DNA from: Dermatemys mawii | Taxonomy: Eukaryota > Chordata > Testudines > Dermatemydidae | Direction: 5' to 3' | Length of the DNA stretch: 64,000 nt | Assembly (NCBI GenBank): GCA_007922305.1 | Contig: ML677326.1 | Coordinates: 58,042,961-58,106,960, forward strand | Program-made: the position numbers and the translations under genes | Notes under the pieces: generated by a model | Told to the model about the DNA's origin: nothing | Databases searched by the model: none | Seen by the model: the letters and a program-made list of their open reading frames with translations, nothing else | In this document: positions 47,917 to 58,444 of the stretch, one piece after another | Layout of the letters: each line of letters starts with the position of its first letter | How positions within the stretch are numbered: position 1 is the first letter of the stretch

Positions 47917-49080
47917 CATGTTAAAATTCATTAAAGAACTGATTCTGTAGTCATGGCTTAGATATAATTTCTGTGTCTTCTTTGCCTTGGTCATGACATC
48001 AAGGACAGAACTGCAAGCTTAACTTTGTTATAGCTTCAGCTGTAGCTTAATATTGGATTTATTATTTATTATTATTTGAGGGAAGGAAAAGTTATTTGGT
48101 TTTGTTCTTCTTTGGATTGTTTTAGTATGGTCATCTAAAATGTTTAAACTTTTTGTTTTTTTGTTAGTCATCAAAGTCATGTAATAGTGCGAGACTTTAC
48201 AAAAGTATTGCTGATTGAATAACTTTATAAGGTGGCCATTATGTGTAATTATTTAGACTATTAGTAAGAAACTAGTAACAAAGTACAGGTACCAAATAGT
48301 AACATATTCATCAGAATAACTAGATATAAAATATCAATGTGTACTAATTCGCAATAGGGCTGAAATAATCTGTGTTACAAAAGTCGGTACCATATTCTAT
48401 ATCCCTAAGCCCCTTAAATGGTATATTATATCTAATAATTTGAGCACTATCATTTCAGATAGTATAAGCAATTGTAACCTGATGCACAAGCTTTATGGCA
48501 CACCATAAAATGGAGAAGTAATTTGATCTTTTCAGGTTGGTTTAAGCCTGTAGAGTTATCAAAATGTTCATTCTTTCTGTTGATGTTTAAATTGGCTATG
48601 CACAGTAGACTTGCCTTGAACTTTAAAAACAGAATTAAACCTAAAGTTGTTTTATAATATGTGCATCAATGTAAAGGAAAACATTAATAGCATTACTGCA
48701 CTAACTCATTTTTAGAAATACTTCATTCTCTTTTGGATTTGTCAAAAAAAGGGGGGGAGGATTTTTTCTTAAATTGGATTATCATTTTTATGTAAGCCTG
48801 CTTTGATTTAATTAAATCTCAAATGCATACATTTCTTTTCATTCCAGTGCTCTTGCTTTTTCATCTTCAGTAGCATTATGAAGGAAAAGAATATAATACC
48901 TTTCTGTAATTAGTCTTTTAAAATGTCCTTTCAATGGTCATACAATTTAAATACTTGGTTGAGAAATGGTTTTCTCAACCATTTTCATGTTCCCCCCTCC
49001 ACCCCAAAATATTAAGATTTCAAAAAAATTCCCTTTTCACAGTGGGATGAACCCAGGATTGTCTAAAGTTTTTGATGAAA
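47917..49080. other. AT-rich intron, no gene recognised
   Basis: Unique-looking sequence with no recognisable repeat, exon or RNA gene. Confidence 0.5.
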
Positions 49081-50320
49081 AGAATCATAGAATCATAGAA
49101 CTGTAAGGGACTTTGAGAGGTCATCTAGTCCAGTCCCCTGCACTCGTGGCAGGTTAAGTATTTTCTAGACCATTCCTGACAGATGTTTATCTAACCTGCT
49201 CTTAAAAATCTCCAGTGATGGACATTCTGCAACTTCCTTAGGCAATTTATTCCAATGTTAACTACCCTGACAGTTAGAAAGTTTTTCTTAATGTCCAACC
49301 TAAACCACCCTTGCTGCAATTTAAGCCCATTGCTCCTTGACCTATCTTCAGAGGGTAAGACAATTTTTCTTCCTCCTCCTTTTACATACTTGAAAACTTT
49401 TATCATGTCCCCTCTCAATCTTTTCTTTTCCTGTCTAAAGAAACCCAGTTTTTTCAATATTCCCTCTTAGGTAATTTTTGTTGCTGTTCTCTGGACTCTC
49501 TTCAGTTTGTCCACATCCTTCCTGAAATGTGGTGCCCAGAACTGGACACACTACTTCAATTGAGGCCTAATCAGAATGGAGTAGAGCGGAAGAATTATTT
49601 CTCATGTCTTGTTTACAACACTCCTGATAATACATCCCAGAATTATGTTTGCTTTTTTGCAACAGTGTTACAATGTTGACTCCATATTTAGCTTGCGGTC
49701 CACTATGACCCCAGATCCTTTTCTGCAGTGCTCCTTCCTAGGCAGTAATTTCCCATTTTGTGTGCAGCTGGTTGATCCTTCCTAATTGGAGTACTTTGCA
49801 TTTGTCTTTGTTGAATTTCATCCTATTTACTTCAGACCATTTCTCCAGTTTTTCCAAATAATTTTGAATTTAATCATATCCTCCAAAGCACTTGCACTCT
49901 AAAGAGTACTCTAATTTACCTTACCGAATTTTACTCTAGAGTACTCTATGCCATTATCTAAATCATTGATGAAGATATTGAACAGAACTGGACCCCAAAC
50001 TGATTCCTGCGGGACCCTACTCATTATGCGCTTCCAGAAAGACTCTGAACCACTGATAACTACTCTCCGGGAATGGTTTTCTAACCAGTTTTGAACCCAC
50101 TTATAGTAACTCCATCTAGGTTAAATTTCACTAGTTTGTTTATGAGAAGGTCATGTGGGACAGTATCAAAAGATTTACTAACGTCAAAATATACCACATT
50201 TACCACTTCCTCCCTCCCCCATCCACAAGGCTTGTTATCCTGTCAAAGAAAGCTGTCAGGTTGATATGACACAATTTATTTTTGAGAAATCCATTCTGAC
50301 TGTTATGTATCCCCTTATTA
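49081..50320 (-). mobile_element. CR1 LINE, 3' part, left of the transposon insertion
   Basis: The left end shows the CR1 3' tail in reverse (ATCATAGAATCATAGAA), followed by the typical 3' UTR and reverse-transcriptase C-terminal sequence read on the minus strand. Short broken frames remain, for example around 49191-49457. It continues on the far side of the transposon at 52869. Frames are disrupted, so it is not coding. Confidence 0.85.
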
Positions 50321-50372
50321 CACTGGTCTACAGTTTTTTAGAAGTCGTCTGCTTCAGAGATAAAATGTGATA

Positions 50373-50378
50373 TTTATT
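50373..50378 (-). terminator. Putative polyadenylation signal of the transposase
   Basis: AATAAA on the minus strand lies about 290 nt after the transposase stop codon and about 50 bp inside the element's left end. It is the only canonical signal I noticed between the stop codon and the left end. Confidence 0.4.
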
Positions 50379-50665
50379 ATGTATTTTGATGTGCTGAATT
50401 CAAATATGACAATTAAAACAACTGATTGGCTACTGTTTCTAAGATATTTAAGTTTTTACATGTTATGTCTATGCATATTGTGTAGATAGTAGAGTTTTAA
50501 TCATAAATTGTAAACCTACGTCTTTTCATGTGTTCATGGTTGCTTTACATGATAATATTTCACCTGTCCTGTATATGTAATACTTTAAAAATCAGCAAAA
50601 GGGTTATATAAATAAAACGTATTATGAAACAAAAGGCAAAAAACTATTATGTACATAATTTAGTC

Positions 50666-52357
50666 CTATTCAGTGTCTACTCGGCGCTTCTTGGCTTGTC
50701 TCTCGTATTCATTAAATGGAACATCTCTTGTCACTGTCCAGCTACAGTCTGCAAGCATTGATGGGCTCCATTTGCCCTGATAGCGTTTCTCCATTGTTGC
50801 AATGTCCTGGTGAAATTGCTTGCCGTGCTCGTCGCTCACTGCTCCACAGTTCAGTGGAAAAAAATCTAGATGAGAGTGCAAAAAATGTCTCTTTAGTGAC
50901 ATGTTGCAACCAAGGCTTTTGTATGCCTTGAGGAGGTTTTCCACCAACAACCTGTAGTTGTCTGCCTTGTTGTTTCCAAGAAAATGTATTGCCACTGACT
51001 GGAAGGCTTTCCATGCTGTCTTTGCCTTGCCACACAGTGCATGGTCAAATGCATCATCTCGAAGTTCACGAATCTGAGGACCAACAAAGACACCTTCCTT
51101 TATCTTAGCTTCACTTAACCTGGGAAATTTTCCACGGAGGTACTTGAAATCTGCTTGTGTTTTGTCAATGGCCTTGACAAAGTTCTTCATCAGACCCAGC
51201 TTGATGTGTAAGGGTGGTAACAAAATCTTTCTTGATTCAACAAGTGGTGGATGCTGAACACTTTTCCTCCCAGGCTCCAATGACTGTCGGAGTGGCCAAT
51301 CTTTCTTGATGGAGTGGGAATCTCTTGCACGACTATCCCATTGGCAGAGAAAACAGCAGTACTTTGTGTATCCAGTCTGCAGACCAAGCAAGAGAGCAAC
51401 AACCTTCAAATCGCCACAAAGCTGCCACTGATGTTGGTCATAGTTTGTGCACCTCAAAAGTTGTTTCATGTTATCATAGGTTTCTTTCATATGGACTGCA
51501 TGATCAACTGGAATTGATGGCAAAACATTGCCATTATGCAGCAAAACAGCTTTAAGACTCGTCTTCGATGAATCAATGAAGAGTCTCCACTCATCTAGAT
51601 CGTGAACGATGTTGAGGGCTGCCATCACACCATCAATGTTGTTGCAGGCTACAAGATCACCTTCCATGAAGAAGAATGGGACAAGATCCTTTTGACGGTC
51701 ACGGAACATGGAAACCCTAACATCACCTGCCAGGAGATTCCACTGCTTTAATCTGGAGCCCAACAGCTCTGCCTTACTCTTGGGTAGTTCCAAATCCCTG
51801 ACAAGGTCATTCAGTTCAGCTTGTGTTCTGAGGTGTGGTTCAGAGGAGGAGGATGGGAGAAAATGTGGGTCCTGTGACATTGATGGTTCAGGACCAGAAG
51901 TTTCATCCTCTTCCTCTTCCTCATCTGACTCAAGTGAGAATGATTCTGGTGCATCAGGAACCGGCAGTCCTTCTCCGTGAGGTATTGGGCGTATAGCCGA
52001 TGGAATGTTTGGATAATGCACAGTCCACTTTTTCTTCTTTGACACACCTTTCCCAACTGGAGGCACCATGCAGAAGTAACAATAGCTGGTATGATCTGTT
52101 GGCTGTCTCCAAATCATTGGCACTTCAAAAGGCATAGATTTCCTTTTCCTGTTCAACCACTGGCAAACATTTGTTGCACAAGTGTTGCAGCATATGCGTG
52201 GGGCCCACCTCTTGTCCTGATCTCCAATTTTGCAGCCAAAATAAAAGTGATAGGCTTTCTTAACCATAGTGGTTATACTGCGCTTTTGTGATGCAGGAGT
52301 CACTTCACCACAAACACAGCAGAAGTTATCTGCACTGTTGACACAAGTACGAGGCAT
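50666..52357 (-). CDS. Intact transposase of a CACTG-ended DNA transposon (CMC/Chapaev-like)
   Basis: This is a 563-residue uninterrupted frame on the minus strand, inside an element with TIRs and a target duplication. The N-terminal 100 residues carry three paired-cysteine knuckles (C13/C16, C57/C60, C93/C96), probably a zinc-binding DNA-recognition module. Residues 141-165 form an acidic Ser/Glu/Asp linker. The C-terminal two thirds look like an RNase H-type DDE nuclease. Candidate catalytic residues are D262 (FIDSS), D316 (CGDLK) and E510 (SDEHG), with a CCFLC and HxxK/H-rich insertion between them and an HSHLDFF motif at 494-500. KKRR at 556-559 may be a nuclear signal. The first ATG has a purine at -3. 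I remember closely similar proteins, annotated as uncharacterized, from arthropods and other vertebrates. Superfamily placement is inferred from the CACTG termini and TTA duplication and is not certain. Confidence 0.85.
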   Translation of the reverse strand: MPRTCVNSADNFCCVCGEVTPASQKRSITTMVKKAYHFYFGCKIGDQDKRWAPRICCNTCATNVCQWLNRKRKSMPFEVPMIWRQPTDHTSYCYFCMVPPVGKGVSKKKKWTVHYPNIPSAIRPIPHGEGLPVPDAPESFSLESDEEEEEDETSGPEPSMSQDPHFLPSSSSEPHLRTQAELNDLVRDLELPKSKAELLGSRLKQWNLLAGDVRVSMFRDRQKDLVPFFFMEGDLVACNNIDGVMAALNIVHDLDEWRLFIDSSKTSLKAVLLHNGNVLPSIPVDHAVHMKETYDNMKQLLRCTNYDQHQWQLCGDLKVVALLLGLQTGYTKYCCFLCQWDSRARDSHSIKKDWPLRQSLEPGRKSVQHPPLVESRKILLPPLHIKLGLMKNFVKAIDKTQADFKYLRGKFPRLSEAKIKEGVFVGPQIRELRDDAFDHALCGKAKTAWKAFQSVAIHFLGNNKADNYRLLVENLLKAYKSLGCNMSLKRHFLHSHLDFFPLNCGAVSDEHGKQFHQDIATMEKRYQGKWSPSMLADCSWTVTRDVPFNEYERQAKKRRVDTE

Positions 52358-52475
52358 CTCTGCTCACTTTGGCTAAACAGAAATGTGTCCCTTTGCAAAA
52401 TGAAACACTGTCAAATAAGAGAGCACGACACTGTTTGATTTCTAGAGCTGATATAGGGCAATTTGTTCAGCAGAG

Positions 52476-52576
52476 TGATGTAAGCTTCGTTATGATTGCA
52501 TCATCCATGACTTCTAGGAATAACATGATGCAATTCATATCATGTATGACGCAATATCAGCTTCAGATTGCATCAT
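52476..52576 (-). promoter_or_regulatory. Cluster of five C/EBP-ATF (CARE/AARE)-like sites upstream of the transposase
   Basis: Within 101 bp, starting about 120 nt upstream of the transposase ATG, five sites fit or nearly fit the C/EBP-ATF composite consensus TGATGxAAx in alternating orientation. They are TGATGTAAG at 52476, ATTGCATCA at 52495, TGATGCAAT at 52526, TGACGCAAT (one variant base) at 52547 and ATTGCATCA at 52567. ATTGCATCA is, from memory, the core of the amino-acid response element of the vertebrate CHOP gene. A TATA-like CCTATATC lies between the cluster and the ATG on the minus strand. The repeats could instead be subterminal transposase-binding sites. Confidence 0.5.
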
Positions 52577-52868
52577 TCATTGTTTTGCCTAAAAAGCAAG
52601 TACTGTCCAAACCCAGTCATAGATTTATTCATAGTTCCAGTCAAAGATATATTTTAATCATTTCTGGTTTAAATTGAGATTTCTTCCCTTTATAACTCAC
52701 TTATCCTCCGCCATTCCCATGTCAAGGTTCGTATATACTGACCCAATAGCATATCTTGAAAACTAGAGCCAATCAACAATTGTAAGCATCATTTTCGTTC
52801 TCAGTGACCCAGAATTAGTAAAGTTTGACTACATTTATTTTTAGAAGCATTTTGGCTGTAGAGCAGTG

Positions 52869-53130
52869 TTATCTTCTAGATGTTTGTAAATTGAATGCTT
52901 AATTATTTGCTCCATTATCTTTTTGGGTACAGTAGTTAAGCTGACTGGTCTGAAATTTCCTGGGTTGCTCTTATTTCCCTTTTTATAGATGGGCACTATA
53001 TTTTCACTTTTCCGGTCTTCTGGAATCTCTCCCTTCTTCCATGACTTCTCAAATATAATAATTAGTGGCTCCGATATCTTATCAGTCAGCTCCTTGCGTA
53101 TTGTAGTATGCATTTCTTCAGGCCCTGGAG
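52869..53130 (-). mobile_element. CR1 LINE, upstream part, right of the transposon insertion
   Basis: This is the continuation of the CR1 at 49081-50320. The minus-strand frame at about 52841-53161 contains SENIVPIYKKGNKSNPGNFR and PVSLTT, the CR1 reverse-transcriptase N-terminal motif. It stops abruptly at about 53130, where GC-rich hAT sequence begins. Confidence 0.82.
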
Positions 53131-53389
53131 GTTGGATAGGGGTTGGGGACCTGTGGGTCAAAGGGAGAGGGTCTCTGGGGGGCGGGGGGGGTGCGGACAG
53201 GGGACAAGGTTGCGGGGGTTGGATGGGTCAGGAGTTCTGAGGGGGGAAGTTCAGGTAGGGGAAGTGGGAGGGGACATATAGGGGGCAGGGGGCAGACTGT
53301 TTGGGTATATACAGCCTTCCATACCTGGCCATCCATATGGCTTTGCAACCCCAATGTGGCCATCAGACCAAAAAGTTTACCCACCCCTG
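53131..53389. repeat. hAT-type nonautonomous element, right-end fragment
   Basis: G-rich sequence ends in GGTTTAC-type hAT terminal sequence; the reverse complement of the right end reads CAGGGGTGGGTAAACTTTTT. It resembles the right end of the element at 1805-2483 (GGCCAAAAAGTTTGCC). The left end is missing, cut at the CR1 junction, so no target duplication can be read. Confidence 0.65.
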
Positions 53390-56022
53390 AAATAGAGGCT
53401 TTGCACTAGATTTGGTACATCTTTTTGTTACCTAGGTAAGTACACTATAGCAATATATATTTATTGAAGCAATTTAGAGCTTAATATTTTCAGATTTTTA
53501 TTAATTATACAATTTTAATATGTTAGAAAATGAGTAATATATTGCTTATGTTCTATATAATTAATTTTTTGTTCATAATTTATGTCAAGCTGCATTAGGA
53601 TGGTAACTAGAATTTAATTAAACACCAAAAAGCATACAAAATTAATTTTTATTAACAAGCTTAAATATTTTGGATACCTAAACAACTCTTATCAAAACAT
53701 GTTTTTCATTTACAACTAAATAATGTATTAAAGGGGGAATAACCACAGTCAGTTATTTAAACTGATTATTTCAGTATGTAATTTTTTTCAGATATACCTA
53801 AATGAACGTGACTGGAGCTTCAATTCCTAGTCTCACCTTAGTCTTTCGAAAATAAGACTGTCTCCTAAATTGCTTAGGCTGACCTTTCGTGCCATATTTA
53901 TAATGCTTGACCTCAAAAGTTGATGTTTTTCGCCGATTCTTTTCTTTTATAGTAAAGCAGTTTTTAACTCAGTATTTGATAGTCTCATGGATTTAAAGCA
54001 TATCATTTTTTTAAGTGTTGAGATTATAATATATTTAGACCTGAACATATTCTGTATTAAATTCATTCTAAACATTTATTTTTAAAAGAAAAAATATAAT
54101 TGAAATAAGTCTGATTTTTTAAATCTTTTTCTTCAAAAAAATCATAATTTTTTTATCTATCCTGGGCAAAACAGAAAAGGGAGATGGCTTTTATTTCTAC
54201 TATAAGGCTTACTGCATTCTAAGCATTCACTTCACTGTTATTTAGCCATGGGGACTCTGCAGAAATGTTTCTGAAGATCTTTCAAATCACTTCTTGAAAA
54301 AATTCAAGCCCAACTCCCTCAATTTTACCTTTTATTTATATGGTACTATATCCTATCTGCTGTGCTGTTAAGTTTGATCCTACAAGGTGCTGAGCATTCT
54401 GGCCCTAATTCAGCAAGTGCTTAACTACATGTTTAACTTTACCCACAGGAGTAGCCTCATTGACTTCAGTTGGACTATTCACATGCTTAACTTTAAGCAC
54501 ATAGTTAAGTGCTTTGCTGGACTGCACTCAGAATGCTCAACATCTGGAAGGATCAAACATGTAGACTGGAAACTCAGCCCATGGGCCTGTTCTTTATTTG
54601 TCAAATGTGTCAGATGGATTGCACAGTGTCATTATAACTGATAGGACAGTATAAATAGTATCAACTTTCAGTGATTCTTGAGAGTAAAATAATAAGAAAT
54701 CATTATCCCCTTTTGATGGCACTTATGAAAATTAAAAATATGGATATACAAATATACATATTTATACAAACAATGAGATTCATAGACAACATATTTTTTC
54801 CATATTAGAAAAACATAATATTGCATACAGCTCCAAAAGATTAGGTTAATGTATCAATTCTATTTTTCAGAGTTTTTATATTCACTTGTGTGCCAGTATT
54901 TTGTTTTCATAAATACTGTTTAATAGAGTACATTAGTTGTCAGTTAAAATAGTGCTAATATTTCCATGGCACCAGTTAGAATTTTGAGTCCTAAATAAAC
55001 AAATCTTATTTCACTAAAGTTGTAAGGTACCTATTACCATTTCTCTAGAATACATACATTTTTCATCATTAATAAACTGAATCGCCTTCATTTTTCTACA
55101 ACACTAAGTGCCTGCCTTTTAGTGACTAAGAGATTATTGTAAGCTTTTTTTGTGTGTTCAATATTGATGATCTCTATGCAGAGCTATCAGTTTTGTAGTG
55201 TTAAATGGCACATGAAATCTTTAAGTCCACCACAACCTACACAGAAAGGGCAGAAAATGAAAATTCCTAAACTATACAATATAATTTTTAACTACATTCA
55301 TATGTGCTATGTATCTCACTTATACTCTAGGTGGTTTTCTAATTCTCATCAGTGCTATCAGTATTTCCTAGCTGCTTCAATATTTTGGGCCATCTTGATT
55401 TTATTGGCCTACATCTGCTGAAATGGCCATGTGAAATATTTTGGGTATACTTGTTGTTGGTTCGCTATCTGTACCTTATTTCTTACCTAAGTATAGATGA
55501 ATGGATGTGATGATTAATTCTCAGAATAACTGACAATGCGGGTATTTCTCAGGTATCAATACTCCATAATAAGTATACGCTATTTAAATATATTACTTGT
55601 TAAACAAATTCCTTTCTCTGGTCAATTAAAAAGTCTCCTATTACACACTAAATAATAAAACTGTTCTATGTAGCCTCTCACCCACCCGTATGTTACTCTG
55701 GATTGAGATTCTTTTACAAGTCATCATCATCCATCTTCTTTCTTCTTCCACAACTTTTAAGGAGATCATTGCTCATTAAAGTGAAATGAGAAAGAGTCGG
55801 AGCTAAATGAGCTTTTTGAAATAAACAGACTGTTAGTGATTACAATGTAGTATAGCAACATGTTATAGAATCACACACTATGTATTTATATAACTCTGGA
55901 TATAGTGTATTATGTAGAAGCATCAATTTCTGGCAAAATAAGGGCTGCTAAAGTGTAAAGGATAATACCATTTTAGGAGTGAACATTTATTTTAAAACTT
56001 TGTCACATCTTCCAAACTGTGT
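53390..56022. other. SPOCK3: Very AT-rich intron with one long imperfect palindrome
   Basis: No exon was recognised. A 185-bp palindromic unit lies at 54373-54557 (listed separately). Remaining short frames have no motif. Confidence 0.55.
54373..54557. repeat. Imperfect palindromic repeat (MITE-like hairpin)
   Basis: The outer arms TTTGATCC/GGATCAAA and TGAGCATTCTG (54391-54401)/CAGAATGCTCA (54529-54539) are inverted copies. The inner arms CAGCAAGTGCTTAACTA and TAGTTAAGTGCTTTGCTG also pair. Related degenerate copies lie near 15688, 24116, 26005, 36843 and 40035. The family is common in reptile and bird DNA from memory; its transposon class is not clear from these copies. Confidence 0.7.
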
Positions 56023-56103
56023 CAAAGAGTCCTGTGGCACCTTAAAGACTAACTAAAGTTTTAGAGCATAAGCTTTCGTGGGCTAGTACCCACTTCGTCA
56101 GAT
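56023..56103 (-). repeat. Left arm of inverted repeat at the assembly gap (foldback short element)
   Basis: The 81 nt from CAAAGAGTCCTGTGGCAC to CCCACTTCGTCAGAT are a perfect reverse complement of 56504-56584. This is body sequence of the same short family as at 13210 and 27292, but the head is missing on this side. Confidence 0.9.
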
Positions 56104-56503
56104 NNNNNNNNNNNNNNNNNNNNNNNNNNNNNNNNNNNNNNNNNNNNNNNNNNNNNNNNNNNNNNNNNNNNNNNNNNNNNNNNNNNNNNNNNNNNNNNNN
56201 NNNNNNNNNNNNNNNNNNNNNNNNNNNNNNNNNNNNNNNNNNNNNNNNNNNNNNNNNNNNNNNNNNNNNNNNNNNNNNNNNNNNNNNNNNNNNNNNNNNN
56301 NNNNNNNNNNNNNNNNNNNNNNNNNNNNNNNNNNNNNNNNNNNNNNNNNNNNNNNNNNNNNNNNNNNNNNNNNNNNNNNNNNNNNNNNNNNNNNNNNNNN
56401 NNNNNNNNNNNNNNNNNNNNNNNNNNNNNNNNNNNNNNNNNNNNNNNNNNNNNNNNNNNNNNNNNNNNNNNNNNNNNNNNNNNNNNNNNNNNNNNNNNNN
56501 NNN
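56104..56503. other. Assembly gap, 400 N
   Basis: Exactly 400 N sit at the centre of an inverted repeat. The round number suggests a placeholder or estimated gap, so the real length is unknown. Confidence 0.98.
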
Positions 56504-56623
56504 ATCTGACGAAGTGGGTACTAGCCCACGAAAGCTTATGCTCTAAAACTTTAGTTAGTCTTTAAGGTGCCACAGGACTCTTTGTCACTTCTGCTATTCC
56601 AGACTAACACGGCTACCCCTCTG
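56504..56623 (-). repeat. Right arm plus head of the foldback short element
   Basis: The 81-nt arm (56504-56584) is followed by the family head in reverse (…CAGACTAACACGGCTACCCC TCTG). Its immediate flank AGTTTGGAAGATG (56624-56636) is the reverse complement of CATCTTCCAAACT on the far left (56006-56018). The 13-bp flank is therefore inverted rather than duplicated directly. Confidence 0.85.
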
Positions 56624-56636
56624 AGTTTGGAAGATG

Positions 56637-58444
56637 CAATTTATTACTTTCATAAATAACATGTTCGCATTTAAAAGCTTCACAGTTCATTACTACTGAC
56701 TTACATTCAGGGAACCTTAAATTTCCACCTGTCCTGCAGAAAGAGAGTGTCTTTTTTCCTCCCACAGAGGCTTTCTTTTTCACTTTGCAGGACAGAAAGT
56801 CCTCTGAAAGACAAAGTTAAATTTCAGTGCTGCAGAGGTGTGTATATATAGCCAAGGAATTTCTTAATTACCATACAAAGGGTAAAACTTAAGGGGAAAA
56901 CATCTTTTCAAAACAACATCTCTGTATTTAGCAATAGCATGTTTGTAATGAAAATTAAAAATAAGGATATACAAATATACATAACGAAGAATGTGACTAT
57001 AGCTAAAGTAAAGGCGTCGAGATGTGGTGAAACAAAATGCTGTGTGCAACCCACTGAGAGGCACTGTGGTAAATTTTCAGGAATAGAAGGGTGACCCCTA
57101 ATTTTCACATAGACACATAAGGTATTTTAATCACCAAGTGCACTTACAGTTTTGTTTAGGTTTTTGAGAGCTTACAAAGCACTTTAGAAGGCAAAATATG
57201 TTATGAAGGCTTCTAGCCAAGGTGTGTGTAGCCTGATGATGGTTCTCAGAAACAGAGGTCTTAATGGTTTGTACTGTTGGTCATCATTGTAGTATATCTC
57301 TGAAATGGCCGCATGCATAAGGCAATGTATGTTTGAGTCTGCTGAGTGATTGCTGTGGTTTTCCCCTCCGGGCTCATAAATAAAAAGTATTTTCTCAAAT
57401 CTAGGAACTTCTAAAGAGGCACAAGTAGTGGTCATGATAATTAACTCCAGATATCTATCATGACAGATTACTCACTCTCTATCATTGTATAATAATAAAT
57501 TTCTTCTTGGATTACAAAATGAGCAAGAATGAGCACAATGAGGCTGTCCATTCTGACTGACTTTTGGCCCCATCTAGTTTGGTTTCAGGTAAAAATGGTC
57601 CTATACTTTCTTTTGTCCCCTTCAAACTACTGCAATGAACTGTGAAATTAGTTTCCACCTTTCAGCAGGTGGCCAACAGTTTATACTCATATTTTTTGAA
57701 CATTTGTTGGCAAGACAGAAAATAGGAAACATTTTTCTGAACTTCCAAGAAAATCTCTGCAACTTTATGAAAGTCCTCCCATTCCTCTTAACGTTTCAAA
57801 CTAAGGTCTCCACTAATCTCTGAATTTTTTAATAAATACTTGGCAATATCTCCTGTAACTGTTGAAAGTCAAGTACTGGCTTTAGAGATTGAGTGGAGTC
57901 TTCAGTAACCCTAGCAGAAGTGGCTTCCTTCTGCAACCTTCCTTAACCAGATATACCTGAAACACCAGGATCTACTCACTATCTACCCCACTCATAAGCA
58001 GTCCACTTTTTTTGTGCTTGCTCTTAATAGTTTTCTGCTGCTATAGAAGATGCAGCAAGTGGCTATGGTTATGGTTTTGCACTGTAGTTCTAATGGGCTT
58101 TTATCATCTCTAACTTTAGACAATTCAACCACATTAGATAAACAAGTTCAGTGTATATTTATGCATAAAAGAGCAGAAGAATAGTTCACAACGTGGACAC
58201 TTGAATTGTCATAATTAATTTTGAATCAACAGCCTGTTGAAATGAATGGGGATAGTTCATACCTTTTAAAGCTATTTGGTGAGGCCGACCTGTACGCACT
58301 TTTATATGTAGCGTTGTGTTAATGCTCGTTGGTGAGCGTATGGAAGGAATATCTTTTAAGAGCGGTATACTTTAAAAGAAAAAAAGAGCTTAAATTCTAA
58401 GGAAACCAAGGGCTGTGAGAGTGCTCCTGGTGAGGCAGTGACAT
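56637..58444. other. Intronic, no gene recognised
   Basis: AT-rich sequence with no recognised repeat ends or exons. Short minus-strand frames at 56864-57108 and 57184-57435 have no motif. Confidence 0.5.

Larger units (their letters stand above)
50321..52868 (-). mobile_element. Complete 2548-bp DNA transposon with TIRs and TTA target duplication
   Basis: The left end begins CACTGGTCTACAG and the reverse complement of the right end begins CACTGCTCTACAG (12 of 13 identical). TTA flanks both sides (50318-50320 and 52869-52871). Deleting the element plus one TTA joins two pieces of a minus-strand CR1 into the expected consensus (…CTTATTATCTTCTAG…), so the boundaries are secure. Inside the TIRs both ends carry a TTTTTAGAAG word in direct orientation. 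The element contains one transposase frame, about 345 bp of 3' flank and about 510 bp of promoter-side flank. CACTG ends with a 3-bp TWA-type duplication suggest the CMC (CACTA/Mirage/Chapaev) group. hAT is unlikely because the duplication is 3 bp rather than 8. Confidence 0.88.

Noticed and set aside
50321..52868. Domesticated host gene instead of a transposon
   Set aside because: The frame sits precisely between TIRs with a target duplication inside a CR1, so a mobile element explains it. Domestication would need evidence of selection that cannot be seen here.
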